From the NCBI GenBank assembly GCA_018333785.1, contig JAGXSU010000003.1, positions 1 through 39,536 on the forward strand: a stretch of 39,536 nt of DNA, given 5' to 3'. The position numbers and the translations under genes were made by a program. This document shows positions 8,204 through 17,223 of this stretch, in pieces. This DNA is from Methylomicrobium sp. (GTDB lineage Bacteria; Pseudomonadota; Gammaproteobacteria; Methylococcales; Methylomonadaceae). The stretch's first letter is position 1. Each line of letters begins with the position of its first letter. The notes under the pieces are model-generated. The model searched no databases and had not been told where the DNA came from. It saw only the letters and a list, made by a program, of their open reading frames with translations.

Positions 8204-9454
8204 ATGAATACTTTTACCCTCATTTTTTTATTTGCGTTGGCCGTGTCTTACGCAATTCAGTTCTGGTTGGCAGAACGGCAAGCTTCCCATGTATTACAAC
8301 ATCGGGGTGCAGTTCCTGATGCGTTCAAAGCACGTGTATCGCTGGAAGCCCATCAAAAGGCAGCCGATTATACGATCGACAAGGGCAAATTGGGCCGCAT
8401 CGACAGCATCATAGGCCTGGTCATTCTTTTAGCCTTAACCCTGGGCGGCGGCATCGGTTTTGCATTTGAAACTTGGCAAGCCATGGGCCTTTCGCCTTTG
8501 GTCGCAGACCTTTGCGCCATCGCCAGCATTATCTTGGTCATGACGCTGATAGAACTGCCTACACACCTCTATCAAACTTTTGTTATTGAAGAAAAATACG
8601 GGTTCAACAAAAGCACTACCCAGCAGTTCGTCAAAGACCAGTTCTTGCAACTGGGTTTGATGGCAGCAATCGGCTTACCGCTGTTAGCCCTCATTTTGTG
8701 GATTATGGAATCAATCGGCGATAACTGGTGGATCTGGGCCTGGGCTGTTTTGATGTCCGTTTCCCTATTGATGAGCTGGCTTTTTCCAACCGTCATCGCC
8801 CCTTTGTTCAACACGTTCACTCCCATGGAAGAAGGTGTGCTGAAAGATCGCATACAAGGCTTGCTCGCGCGCTGTGGATTTAACAGCAAAGGCATCTTTA
8901 TCATGGATGGCTCCAAGCGCTCAGGGCACGGGAATGCTTATTTTACTGGCCTGGGCAACAACAAGCGGATCGTGTTTTTTGATACGCTCGTTAAATCCCT
9001 GGATGATGAAGAACTTGAGGCGGTTTTAGCTCACGAACTAGGCCATTTCAAATGTAAACATGTCATTAAAATGCTGATTGCCAGTGCCATCATGAGCTTG
9101 ATCAGCTTTGCCATTTTAGGCTGGATCATCCACCAGGAATGGTTCTTCAACGGACTGGGCGTTAGCCAGCCGTCCAATGCGACCGCTCTGTTGCTGTTCA
9201 CGATGGTATCACCTGTTTTCACACCGTTCATGCAACCCATAAGCGCTTATTTTCAACGCAAATTTGAATTTGAAGCCGATGACTTTGCTGCAAACAATGC
9301 CAAAGCCTCAAAAATGATCAGTGGCCTGGTTAAATTATATGAAGAAAATGCCAGCACTTTAACGCCTGATCCTTTGTATTCTGCTTTCCACTACAGTCAT
9401 CCCCCTGCCGCCGTTCGAATAGGGCATCTGGAATCAAAAATGCAAACCACATGA
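8204..9454 (+). CDS. M48 family integral membrane zinc metalloprotease (Ste24/CAAX-protease type)
   Basis: A membrane-embedded peptidase of 416 residues. HELGH stands at 277-281 (two zinc histidines and the catalytic Glu), and the third ligand is in FEFEADDFA near 352-360. Several hydrophobic helices flank the N-terminal half (about 3-20, 65-88, 98-118, 145-168, 174-195), and two more follow HELGH (about 290-312 and 325-345). This is the pattern of Ste24/CAAX prenyl protease 1 homologues, found in many proteobacteria with an unknown substrate and probably acting in membrane-protein quality control. It is larger than HtpX (about 290), so I give no symbol. The gene ends in ATGA, overlapping the rsgA start by four bases, which implies translational coupling. 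Confidence 0.92.
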   Translation: MNTFTLIFLFALAVSYAIQFWLAERQASHVLQHRGAVPDAFKARVSLEAHQKAADYTIDKGKLGRIDSIIGLVILLALTLGGGIGFAFETWQAMGLSPLVADLCAIASIILVMTLIELPTHLYQTFVIEEKYGFNKSTTQQFVKDQFLQLGLMAAIGLPLLALILWIMESIGDNWWIWAWAVLMSVSLLMSWLFPTVIAPLFNTFTPMEEGVLKDRIQGLLARCGFNSKGIFIMDGSKRSGHGNAYFTGLGNNKRIVFFDTLVKSLDDEELEAVLAHELGHFKCKHVIKMLIASAIMSLISFAILGWIIHQEWFFNGLGVSQPSNATALLLFTMVSPVFTPFMQPISAYFQRKFEFEADDFAANNAKASKMISGLVKLYEENASTLTPDPLYSAFHYSHPPAAVRIGHLESKMQTT

Positions 9455-10332
9455 ATGAATTGATTGAAGGCCTGGTCATATCACACTTGGGCCAAGGCAT
9501 TGCAGTTCAATACAATGACACAATCATTCTCTGCCAACCGCGACGGAAACTGGAAACTGTCGCGGTCGGTGACCGTGTTTTATGGCGGTTAAGCTCACCT
9601 GATCAAGGCAGTATTGAAGAAATATTGCCCAGGCGCTCTTTGCTGATTCGCCCGTCAAGCAATGGCAAGATCCGTCCGGTTGCGGCGAATATCGACAGAG
9701 TTTTTGTGGTCGTGGCCGTTGAACCTTTTTGTGATTTTCTATTGATCGATCAATATCTTGCCGTGTGCGAAAACAGAGGCATAGACGCGGCTATCATCTT
9801 GAATAAAATTGACCTTGCCCTGCCCGAAGCCTTGTTAGCTGAGCTCGATATTTACAACCGGCTCGGTTACCCTTTTTATACTGTCAGCACCTATGACCAC
9901 AGGGGCCTGGATGTTCTTAATTCGGCACTCAAAGACCAAACCAGCATTCTGGCCGGCCAATCGGGGGTCGGCAAATCGTCTTTAACCAAAACACTGATTC
10001 CCGACCTGGATCTAAAAACCAAAACACTGTCAGAAACCACCCGACACGGCCGCCACACAACAACAGCCGCCACGCTTTATCATCTGCCGGGTGGCGGCGA
10101 TCTGATCGATAGTCCGGGGGTAGCCATTTTCGGACTTGCAGGATTGACGGAAAGACATCTGGCTTATGGATTCAGGGACTTTCAGCCATTCATTGATCAA
10201 TGTCAATTCAACGACTGCAGACACGATAAAGATAAAGGCTGCGCGATCCGAGTGGCCATAGAAAATGGCAATATTTCTGCAAGTCGCTACCATCGTTTTT
10301 TAAAGCTTAGAGAAAAAATGACGCTGGCTTGA
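9451..10332 (+). CDS. rsgA: Ribosome small-subunit biogenesis GTPase RsgA
   Basis: A circularly permuted GTPase that checks maturation of the 30S decoding centre and releases itself on GTP hydrolysis. It has 293 residues. An N-terminal OB-fold (about 1-70) is followed by the permuted G domain: NKIDLA (G4, about 113-118), then GQSGVGKSSL (P-loop, about 169-178), then the switch TTAATLYHLPGGGDLIDSPG (G3). The C-terminal zinc knuckle is CQFNDCRHDKDKGCAI, supplying Cys and His ligands. It is translationally coupled to the M48 protease gene through a four-base overlap. Confidence 0.95.
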   Translation: MNELIEGLVISHLGQGIAVQYNDTIILCQPRRKLETVAVGDRVLWRLSSPDQGSIEEILPRRSLLIRPSSNGKIRPVAANIDRVFVVVAVEPFCDFLLIDQYLAVCENRGIDAAIILNKIDLALPEALLAELDIYNRLGYPFYTVSTYDHRGLDVLNSALKDQTSILAGQSGVGKSSLTKTLIPDLDLKTKTLSETTRHGRHTTTAATLYHLPGGGDLIDSPGVAIFGLAGLTERHLAYGFRDFQPFIDQCQFNDCRHDKDKGCAIRVAIENGNISASRYHRFLKLREKMTLA

Positions 10333-10539
10333 TAACAAAGACCCGCTTTATCCGAGTGGTTACTTGAAGGGGAATAGGTTTTGTCAAAAAAACGAGCCCC
10401 CCGGCGACTGCTTTATAGCAAGTGTTTGGATTGTTAATTGCAATTTCAAACACCAACCAAGCAACCTGTTAATGTGAATAAAGGCAAAACAGAAGCCGTC
10501 CCTTCGCTAAAAGGATGCATCCGGCAAATAGTAGACTTA

Positions 10540-10878
10540 TTAGCCGGGAGGCCAGCGCATCTGACGCCGTCCCAGCACATGCAAATGCAAATGGTAGACT
10601 TCCTGCCCTCCCTGCTCGTTACAGTTGATTACTGTTCGATAACCATCATCAGCCAACCCTTCCTGAGCCGCAACCTTAATCACTGCCTGCAGCAAATGCC
10701 CGGCAAGAGACGCATCCTTAAGATCGTTTAACGTGCTGATATGCGCCTTTGGAATGATCAAAATATGAACAGGCGCTTGTGGATTAATGTCTCTGAAGGC
10801 TAATACCTGCTCGTTTTCATAGACAATATCAGGCTTTATTTCACCAGAAACCATTTTACAAAAGATGCAATCTGTCAT
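10540..10878 (-). CDS. HIT family purine nucleoside phosphoramidase (HinT-like)
   Basis: A small nucleotide hydrolase of 112 residues. The histidine triad is HLHLHVLG (H96, H98, H100), with the N-terminal CIFCKMVSGEI segment typical of HinT. Relatives cleave AMP from phosphoramidates or aminoacyl-adenylates. The last residues, QMRWPPG, match the short conserved tail of HinT proteins. It stands 19 bases after recR on the same strand, so it may be the last gene of the dnaX-ybaB-recR operon. It converges with rsgA. Confidence 0.93.
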   Translation of the reverse strand: MTDCIFCKMVSGEIKPDIVYENEQVLAFRDINPQAPVHILIIPKAHISTLNDLKDASLAGHLLQAVIKVAAQEGLADDGYRTVINCNEQGGQEVYHLHLHVLGRRQMRWPPG

Positions 10879-10897
10879 TGTTACCCCCCTCTATTTT

Positions 10898-11497
10898 TTA
10901 TATCGGCTTACGCCCTTTAAATGCGTGGGTCAAAGTACTGCTATCGATATATTCAAGCTCCCCCCCCATAGGAACGCCATGGGCTATCCTGCTGGCCTGA
11001 ACATCGCATTTTTTTGCGATTTCTGAAATCAACTGCGCCGTCGCCTCGCCTTCTACGGTAGAGTTGGTTGCCAAAATAATTTCTTTGATTTCTTTATTTT
11101 CCAGCCTTTGCTCAAGCAGGTCTAAGCCTAGCTCATCCGGACCAATGCCATCCAGCGGCGACAAGTGCCCATGAAGCACAAAAAACACTCCACCAAATAC
11201 CGCTGCCTGATCCACTGCCCACACATCAGCAGGCGTTTCAACGATGCAGACAACAGAATGATCCCGGCCTTGATTGGAACAGATGGAACAGATCACTTGA
11301 TCCGTCAAATTTCTGCAATTTTTACAACGGGTCACTCTATTTAGAGCCTCAAGCAAAGTCTCCGCCAATCTTTTTGCGCCGTCCCTGTTGCGCTGCAACA
11401 AATAGAAAGCCATTCTTTGAGCCGATTTGGGCCCTACTCCCGGCAGGTAGCACAAATCCTGAATTAATTGTCCTAACAGACCTTTCTTATCCATCAC
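10898..11497 (-). CDS. recR: Recombination mediator RecR
   Basis: With RecO and RecF it loads RecA on SSB-coated gaps during daughter-strand gap repair. It has 199 residues, the usual size. An N-terminal helix-hairpin-helix (LCYLPGVGPKSAQRMAFYLL, 15-34) is followed by a four-cysteine zinc finger (C58, C61, C70, C73). A Toprim domain (about 81-175, beginning VCIVETPADVWAVDQ) carries the E and DxD-like acidic residues. The gene starts two bases after the ybaB stop. Confidence 0.97.
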   Translation of the reverse strand: MMDKKGLLGQLIQDLCYLPGVGPKSAQRMAFYLLQRNRDGAKRLAETLLEALNRVTRCKNCRNLTDQVICSICSNQGRDHSVVCIVETPADVWAVDQAAVFGGVFFVLHGHLSPLDGIGPDELGLDLLEQRLENKEIKEIILATNSTVEGEATAQLISEIAKKCDVQASRIAHGVPMGGELEYIDSSTLTHAFKGRKPI

Positions 11498-11499
11498 CG

Positions 11500-11823
11500 T
11501 TAAAAAGGCATCTGAAATCCGGGCGGTAGAGGAAATCCTGCAGTAAATTGCGCCATTTTTTCCTGCTTCATTTTGGCGACTTTATGAACTGCATCATTGA
11601 TTGCCGCAGCAACCAGATCTTCCAGCATATCTTTGTCATCACCGACCAGAGAATCGTCTATCGTCACTTTTCGCACTTCTCTTTTGCCAGTCATCACAAT
11701 TTTGACCAGACCTCCGCCCGATTCTCCCAGCACTTGCATCAGGGCTAATTCATCTTGCGCATTTTTTAAATCTTCCTGCATTTTTTGGGCTTGCTGCATC
11801 AAATTGCCCAGTGCATTTTTCAT
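11500..11823 (-). CDS. ybaB: Nucleoid-associated protein YbaB/EbfC
   Basis: A small DNA-binding homodimer of 107 residues beginning [19 protein letters not shown], the characteristic N-terminal helix. It forms tweezer-like dimers and is conserved between dnaX and recR. The ATG at 11823 is preferred over an upstream in-frame start because AAGGAGTA stands about ten bases before it, and because the upstream start would overlap the end of dnaX. The dnaX stop is 19 bases upstream and recR starts two bases downstream. The C-terminus ends PGFQMPF, as in close relatives. Confidence 0.94.
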   Translation of the reverse strand: MKNALGNLMQQAQKMQEDLKNAQDELALMQVLGESGGGLVKIVMTGKREVRKVTIDDSLVGDDKDMLEDLVAAAINDAVHKVAKMKQEKMAQFTAGFPLPPGFQMPF

Positions 11824-11842
11824 AATAGGGTTACTCCTTAAT

Positions 11843-13462
11843 TTATTGACCTGCAGGCTCGATAGTACCGGGGACAACCCGCGCATCAAATCGTTCTTTT
11901 AATGCCGCAACAGCCTCGTCGTTATTGATAGAATCCACAGCGTTTTGCTGCAAGTCTTCACGTTCTTTGCGAAGCTTCATTGCCGGAGTGACAGCCTCAA
12001 CTTCACCGGTCTGGATAACTAATCGGATAGGCTTGGCAAAATAATCCTGCAAAGCCTTCTGCAAATTATCCTCAATTTTAGGGCTGAGTAAATGCTTGTG
12101 CCCGGTATCCAGTTCGAGCTTACAAACTGTATCACTAATGTTTCTCAAGACACAATTATTAGCGAATTCACGCGTCATTCCTCTGATTTTAATCGCAACG
12201 ACCAGATCAGACCATTCAATTGAATCACTGGTAACCGGTTTTTCCTGACTCACAGGCTCAGGTACTTTCAATGTTTCTTGCACTGAAGATGCGGAAACGG
12301 AACGGATCGTTTCTTGCGGTATAGGCTGCCGGTTATCTTTTACTGAGGCTACTTGAGACGAAGGGGTCGGCTTTTCTGTAACAGCAGGTTGAAACGTCAA
12401 CAACCGCAGCATGACCATTTCAAATCCACTGCGAGGATCAGGAGCCAGAGGAAGATCCCGCTGACCAATCAACACAATTTGATAATAAAGCTGAACCTCC
12501 TCAGGACTTATTTTTTCAGCCAGCATCACCACGGAATCCAAATCAAAATCGTTTTTCACCGCTGAAGGAGCCACCTGATACAACGCAATCTTGTGTAAAA
12601 CAAGTAAAATCCGCTGCAGAACATCGCCGAAATCAGGCGTCAAATCAGACAACGCATCAATGACTTGAAAAAGTTTTAAAGCGTCTCTTTCTACAAGCGC
12701 ATTAATCAGATTATCAACCGGCTGCTGGGCAACCGTTCCGAGCATGGCAGTAACGTCATCCAGATTGACACGGCCATTACCAAAAACAATAGCCTGGTCA
12801 AGCAAGCTCAAGCCATCACGCATACTTCCGTCCGCAGCTCTTGCCAACATTCTCAAAGCCGGAGATTCCGCTTCGATTGCTTCCTTTTGCAAGATAGTCT
12901 CCATTTGCAAAAAGACCTGATCCGGCAACATACTCTTCAGATTGAATTGCAGACAGCGCGACAAAACTGTGACTGGGATTTTGTGGGGATCAGTTGTTGC
13001 CAATAGAAACTTGACATGTTCGGGAGGCTCTTCCAGGGTTTTTAATAGCGCATTAAAGCTATGCCCGGAAAGCATATGCACTTCATCAATCAGGTAAACT
13101 TTATATCGCCCGCTGCTTGGGGCATATTGGGTATTTTCCAAAAGATCGCGCGTATCATCGACTTTGGTTCTGGATGCGGCGTCTACTTCAATCAAATCCG
13201 GGTATCGGCCTTGATCAACTTCGATACAGACATTACATTGGCCGCACGGATTATAATCTTTTCGCGCTTCGCAGTTGATTGCTTTGGCAAGAATTCTGGC
13301 GATAGTCGTTTTGCCAACGCCGCGAGTGCCGGTAAACAAGTAAGCGTGATGTAGCCGATTATGTTTGAGTGCGTTAATCAGAGAATTAACAACGTGCTCT
13401 TGTCCAACGATTTCTGAGAAATTGCGAGGACGCCATTTTCTGGCAAGAACCTGGTAAGTCAT
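11843..13462 (-). CDS. dnaX: DNA polymerase III subunits gamma and tau
   Basis: The clamp-loader ATPase that opens the beta sliding clamp. It has 539 residues. Walker A is GTRGVGKTT (45-53). The zinc module has C64, C73, C76 and C79. Walker B is YLIDEVHML (about 122-130), sensor 1 is [11 protein letters not shown], and the collar domain extends to about 365. The C-terminal part (about 370-539) is a low-complexity Pro/Ser/Glu linker followed by a tau-like polymerase-binding domain. E. coli tau is 643 residues, so the linker region is shorter. I did not find an obvious A-rich slippery site for programmed frameshifting. It heads the dnaX-ybaB-recR operon, and ffs lies 31 bases upstream on the same strand. 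Confidence 0.96.
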   Translation of the reverse strand: MTYQVLARKWRPRNFSEIVGQEHVVNSLINALKHNRLHHAYLFTGTRGVGKTTIARILAKAINCEARKDYNPCGQCNVCIEVDQGRYPDLIEVDAASRTKVDDTRDLLENTQYAPSSGRYKVYLIDEVHMLSGHSFNALLKTLEEPPEHVKFLLATTDPHKIPVTVLSRCLQFNLKSMLPDQVFLQMETILQKEAIEAESPALRMLARAADGSMRDGLSLLDQAIVFGNGRVNLDDVTAMLGTVAQQPVDNLINALVERDALKLFQVIDALSDLTPDFGDVLQRILLVLHKIALYQVAPSAVKNDFDLDSVVMLAEKISPEEVQLYYQIVLIGQRDLPLAPDPRSGFEMVMLRLLTFQPAVTEKPTPSSQVASVKDNRQPIPQETIRSVSASSVQETLKVPEPVSQEKPVTSDSIEWSDLVVAIKIRGMTREFANNCVLRNISDTVCKLELDTGHKHLLSPKIEDNLQKALQDYFAKPIRLVIQTGEVEAVTPAMKLRKEREDLQQNAVDSINNDEAVAALKERFDARVVPGTIEPAGQ

Positions 13463-13492
13463 TGAAGACTCTTAAAGGGAATCAATTTGGGA

Positions 13493-13602
13493 GGGAACCG
13501 TGCCAGCCACATCCCGGCACACGAATCTGCTGCTACCGTTGCTCCCTTCCGGACCTGGCGGGGTTTACAGCGTATCGTTGCGAGAGGACCGACACGGTTT
13601 CC
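13493..13602 (-). ncRNA. ffs: Signal recognition particle 4.5S RNA
   Basis: An RNA of about 110 nt on the - strand. It contains the conserved Ffh-binding domain CAGGTCCGGAAGGGAGCA with its GGAA tetraloop and symmetric internal loop, and the partner strand GTGTGCCGGGATGTGGCTGG, close to E. coli 4.5S RNA. The terminal helix pairs GGAAACCGTG (5') with CACGGTTCCC (3'). The RNA binds Ffh to target nascent membrane proteins to FtsY/Sec. The ends are set by the helix and could be off by a few bases. A TATTAT box lies immediately upstream of the 5' end. Confidence 0.95.
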
Positions 13603-13703
13603 ATAATAGAGCCGCCTAAACGGCTAAAGAGGGCGCATTATGATGGAATCGATTTGAAAATTCAACCTTAATTTTAATAAACAGGCCGAATAGCTGGGGA
13701 TTG

Positions 13704-13730
13704 ACTGAAATACCCCGAAAACCGGAGTAT
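13704..13730 (-). terminator. Probable rho-independent terminator after the sensor kinase gene
   Basis: On the - strand, ATACTCCG pairs with CGGGGTAT (one G-T wobble) around the loop GTTTT, and TTTC follows. It lies about 17 bases after the kinase stop. Confidence 0.5.
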
Positions 13731-13746
13731 GAATGGCAAAAACGGT

Positions 13747-15090
13747 TCAGGGCAAATAGACTTTCCAACGCATGCCGCCCAGCGAAGGGCTTTTATCACC
13801 TAAAAGCTCACCCCCCATCAGCCCAACCAATTCATTGACAACCGCCATGCCAATGCCATGCCCATGGATGTTTTGATCCGCCCTGACCCCTCTTTTAAGA
13901 ATTTCTTCCAGCTGACCTGAGGGTATGCCCGGACCATCATCTTCAATTTGAAGTAGAAATTTATACTTGTTTTTCTTAATCTGGTTCTTATTTTGCAGAC
14001 TGACTTTGACTTTTTTGTCACACCATTTACTGGCATTATCGATCAGATTGCCGGCAATTTCGTAAAGATCCCCTTCTTCACAATATAATTTATAGCTTTC
14101 AGGTTTTCGGGTTTCAAAGTTAATTTTTTTCTCACTATGAACCTTGCGCATGGACCCGATAATTTTATCCAGGACGATTGATGCATCGACGGTGCCCGTA
14201 GTTTTTTTCTCACCCTTGGCTGCGGCTTTCTGCAACTGATATTCGACGATCTCATTCATCCGTGATATTTGATCCAACGCGGTTTTTTTATTCAACTCAG
14301 GCGTTTCAATGCAGCCCCTCAGTATCGCTAACGGTGTTTTCAAACTATGCGCCAAATCGGCCAGTGTGTTTCGATACCGCTCAAGGTGAGCCCGTTCACT
14401 GCTTACTAGCGCATTCAGGTTCCCAGCCAGGCCTTCCAGCTCGGTTGAATAAACACCATCGAGCCGGGTTTTATCGCCCCGCTCTATCGCTTCCAGATCT
14501 TTTACGATGACTCTGAGCGGCTTTAAACTCCAACGTAAAACCACTAATTGAATAATAATGAGCACAGAACCAATCCCCATCAACCAGGACTGCAGCACTC
14601 TCTTGAAACTTGCAACCTGGTGGCTGACAAATTGGCTGTCTTCAGCCACGCTAAAAATAAATTCACGCCCTTTTCTTCGCTTATCTTCCCAAATAACACT
14701 GTAATGCAAAACATAGCGCCCCATATCATCCAGCAGGAAGGCAAACTTTCCAGGCGTTATTTGGGGAGGGGGCGATAAAGTCAGACCGACTGCCGATGGC
14801 GAATGCCATTCTGTTTTACCTTTTGCGGGCTGAACCGAGGCATAAAGACCTGAGCCCGGATCAGAAAAACGGGGTTCCCTCAAGGCTTTAGGCAATTTAA
14901 TATGGCCGTTGCGCGTCAATTCGGCGGCGGACAACAGTGAATAAACCTGAACTTTTAAATTTTCACGTAACGCTTGCTCCGCGCTTTCCTTATAACCACG
15001 CTCCAAAACCACAGATACGATGGCGAAAAAGGAAGCGAGGACAAAACCGGTGGAAAAAAGCAGCCTGAGACTGAGGGATTTACGTTTCAC
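13747..15090 (-). CDS. Sensor histidine kinase, PhoQ-like
   Basis: An inner-membrane two-component sensor of 447 residues. Transmembrane segments lie at about 9-29 and 168-187, with a periplasmic domain of about 140 residues between them. A HAMP region (about 188-240) follows. The dimerisation/phosphotransfer box LADLAHSLKTPLAIL has the phosphorylated H248. The ATPase domain has the N box (LIDNASKWC, about 346-354), the G1 box (EDDGPGIP) and the G2 box (HGHGIGMAVV). The H-box form AHSLKTPL is that of the PhoQ branch rather than EnvZ or CpxA. The signal sensed is unknown; PhoQ itself senses Mg2+, acidity and cationic peptides. It is last in the PepSY-regulator-kinase operon, 74 bases after the regulator stop. 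Confidence 0.9.
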   Translation of the reverse strand: MKRKSLSLRLLFSTGFVLASFFAIVSVVLERGYKESAEQALRENLKVQVYSLLSAAELTRNGHIKLPKALREPRFSDPGSGLYASVQPAKGKTEWHSPSAVGLTLSPPPQITPGKFAFLLDDMGRYVLHYSVIWEDKRRKGREFIFSVAEDSQFVSHQVASFKRVLQSWLMGIGSVLIIIQLVVLRWSLKPLRVIVKDLEAIERGDKTRLDGVYSTELEGLAGNLNALVSSERAHLERYRNTLADLAHSLKTPLAILRGCIETPELNKKTALDQISRMNEIVEYQLQKAAAKGEKKTTGTVDASIVLDKIIGSMRKVHSEKKINFETRKPESYKLYCEEGDLYEIAGNLIDNASKWCDKKVKVSLQNKNQIKKNKYKFLLQIEDDGPGIPSGQLEEILKRGVRADQNIHGHGIGMAVVNELVGLMGGELLGDKSPSLGGMRWKVYLP

Positions 15091-15164
15091 TTTGCTTAAA
15101 ACACCGGATTCAGCTTAACAGTTTTGTATTAAGTTATTCATTTTATGCTGCTTTTTTCAGCGGA

Positions 15165-15836
15165 TTAATTTGCGGGTATCCGGTAACCGCGTCCCCGCAG
15201 CGTTTCAATCGGTTTGACGACACCATCAGGATCCAGCTTTTTTCTTAGCCGTCCGATAAATACTTCAATGACGTTGCTGTCTCTATCAAAGTCTTCATCG
15301 TAAATATGCTCGGTCAACACTGACTTTGAAACGACCTCACCTTTTCTAAAGAGCAGGTATTCCAGAACCTTATATTCAAAAGCAGTTAAATCCATTTTTT
15401 CACCGGCAACAGTCACTTCCTGCGATACGGTATTCAACTCAATATTGGCATGGGTCAAAACCGGATGCGATTTACCACCGGACCTGCGGATTAAAGCATT
15501 GAGGCGGGCCAACAATTCCTCGTAATGAAACGGCTTGACCAAATAGTCATCCGCGCCCGATTCCAGGCCTTCAACTTTTTCCTGCCAACGGCTTCTGGCA
15601 GTCAGAATTAAAATCGGAAATTCGACATTTTCCTTACGTAATTTTTTGATCAATTCAACGCCCGAAATATCAGGCAGCCCTATATCGACGATCGCAGCAT
15701 CGATCGGATATTCGCTACCCAAATAGAACCCGTCAGCCCCGGTCGTAGCCAAATCCACTGCAAAACCTTTCCTGCTTAAAAACTGCCGGATTTGATCACC
15801 AATCAACGGCTCGTCTTCAACCACCAAAACTCGCAT
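15165..15836 (-). CDS. Response regulator, OmpR/PhoP family
   Basis: A cytosolic DNA-binding regulator of 223 residues. The receiver domain has the acidic pair E7/D8, phosphoacceptor D51, T79 and K101. The C-terminal winged helix (about 126-221) carries the usual LTAFEYKVLEYLL and VIEVFIGRLRKKLDPDG recognition-helix segments. It is the partner of the sensor kinase immediately downstream and starts 17 bases after the PepSY gene, so the three form one operon. Targets cannot be told from the sequence. Confidence 0.93.
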   Translation of the reverse strand: MRVLVVEDEPLIGDQIRQFLSRKGFAVDLATTGADGFYLGSEYPIDAAIVDIGLPDISGVELIKKLRKENVEFPILILTARSRWQEKVEGLESGADDYLVKPFHYEELLARLNALIRRSGGKSHPVLTHANIELNTVSQEVTVAGEKMDLTAFEYKVLEYLLFRKGEVVSKSVLTEHIYDEDFDRDSNVIEVFIGRLRKKLDPDGVVKPIETLRGRGYRIPAN

Positions 15837-15853
15837 AGCACGCTCCCTTTATG

Positions 15854-16138
15854 TCACTCTTTATCTTCATCAGGCAAAAAGTCTTCCAACAAATTGCCCG
15901 TCTCGGCATCAACTATAAAATGCTGAATGCGGCCGTCCGCTGTCAGCACTTTGATAATATGAACCTCTCTTTCGTTAATGATCTCCGTTTTGGCACCCAA
16001 CACTTTATTTTGCGGATCGGAAAGCACTTGCCGAGTCGCCTCATCAAGAGAGACAGCAGCCAAGGCTATCTCGCTGCCAGACAAAACAGAAGCAAGAAAC
16101 ATGAAGGCGACCAAAATTACTTTAATTAAATTTGCCAT
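15854..16138 (-). CDS. Small secreted PepSY-domain protein
   Basis: A 94-residue protein with a signal peptide (1-28, ending SEIALAA). A single PepSY domain follows: SLDEATRQVL, then the strand INEREVHIIKVLTADGRIQHF and IVDAETGNLLE. Small PepSY proteins are often encoded next to OmpR-type two-component systems and are thought to act in the periplasm, as peptidase inhibitors or as modulators of the sensor. As the first gene of the operon it is probably made together with the kinase. The acidic C-terminal tail (DEDKE) is typical. Confidence 0.85.
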   Translation of the reverse strand: MANLIKVILVAFMFLASVLSGSEIALAAVSLDEATRQVLSDPQNKVLGAKTEIINEREVHIIKVLTADGRIQHFIVDAETGNLLEDFLPDEDKE

Positions 16139-16242
16139 TGAAAATCCGGAACATAATCATGTGATGCATTACCCTTTGGTTTCTGCAAATTGCATGGCTC
16201 AAACTATAAGTCTAAATGACTGAATAGGCACTGAATCTAACT

Positions 16243-17223
16243 TTATCTCATATCCCAGCGCGTAAAAGCTGCACTAACCGCATGACCAAAAGAAGTTCCC
16301 AGCTTGCCAAACAATCTATCCATTATGCGTTCGCTGGGCGTGAAATTAACCAGTTTTTCAGCGCCAATGATGTTTTTAGCAACGAATTTGTCACTACCAA
16401 AATCATCGGCCAACCCCAGAGAAACACCTTCCTTACCAGTCCACACCAAGCCTGAAAACATATCGGAGGTTTCTTTGAGGCGATCACCACGCCCCTTCTT
16501 TACCGCATCAATGAATTGTTTGTGCACCTGATTAAGCAATGTTTGCATATGCCTGGTTTCAAGCTCATTCACCGGTAAAAAAGGATCCAGCATCGCCTTA
16601 TGATCTCCGGCAGTGAGCGTCCGCCTCTCTACACCCATTTTTTCAAGCGTATCAACAAAGCCGAATCCGTTAATGACCACGCCTATGGAACCGATAAGAC
16701 TGGCCTCATTAACGTAAATCTTGTCAGTTGCGGACGCCACATAATAGCCACCCGAAGCGCAAATATCGCTCACTACTGAAAAGATGGGGAGATCAGGGAA
16801 TTCCTGCTTAACTTGCCTAATTTCGTGAAAAATATAGTCTGACTGGACTGGGCTACCACCCGGCGAATTAATATGCAGGATGATGCCCTTGGTATTTTTA
16901 TCTTTCGCAGCATCACGTAAACCTTGTGAGATGTTTTCAAAGCTGGCGGGCTTATCTTCCGCTATAACCCCGACCACATCGATGACTGCCGTATGACCTT
17001 CACCTCCGGTCACATCCATGTCTTTTTTAATGGAGGGATACATCGCGACAACAAAAACAGCTACCAGGTAAAAAAACAGCAACAATTTAAAAAAAATGCT
17101 CCAGTGCCGCGCCTTTCTTTGCTCAGTCACAGCTGCCAACGCCAGTTTTTCAATGACTTCGCGCTCCCAACCCTGTTGTTTTTGACCGTCAGAGCCTTGC
17201 GTCATGTCATTATTACTTTCCAT
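16243..17223 (-). CDS. sppA: Signal peptide peptidase SppA, short S49 form
   Basis: An inner-membrane serine protease that digests released signal peptides. It has 326 residues, the short single-domain type, against about 618 in E. coli SppA. A cytosolic N-terminus is followed by one transmembrane segment (about 43-62). The S49 core has the oxyanion loop HINSPGGSP (118-126), nucleophile S157 in ICASGGYYVA, and general-base lysine K209 in AGDHKAMLDPF. The start overlaps the end of the HAD gene by 11 bases, so rluC, the HAD gene and sppA are translationally coupled. Confidence 0.94.
   Translation of the reverse strand: MESNNDMTQGSDGQKQQGWEREVIEKLALAAVTEQRKARHWSIFFKLLLFFYLVAVFVVAMYPSIKKDMDVTGGEGHTAVIDVVGVIAEDKPASFENISQGLRDAAKDKNTKGIILHINSPGGSPVQSDYIFHEIRQVKQEFPDLPIFSVVSDICASGGYYVASATDKIYVNEASLIGSIGVVINGFGFVDTLEKMGVERRTLTAGDHKAMLDPFLPVNELETRHMQTLLNQVHKQFIDAVKKGRGDRLKETSDMFSGLVWTGKEGVSLGLADDFGSDKFVAKNIIGAEKLVNFTPSERIMDRLFGKLGTSFGHAVSAAFTRWDMR

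Noticed and set aside
11843-13462. Programmed frameshift in dnaX
   Set aside because: No clear A-AAA-AAG-type slippery heptamer with a following hairpin was found. The shorter linker alone does not show it.
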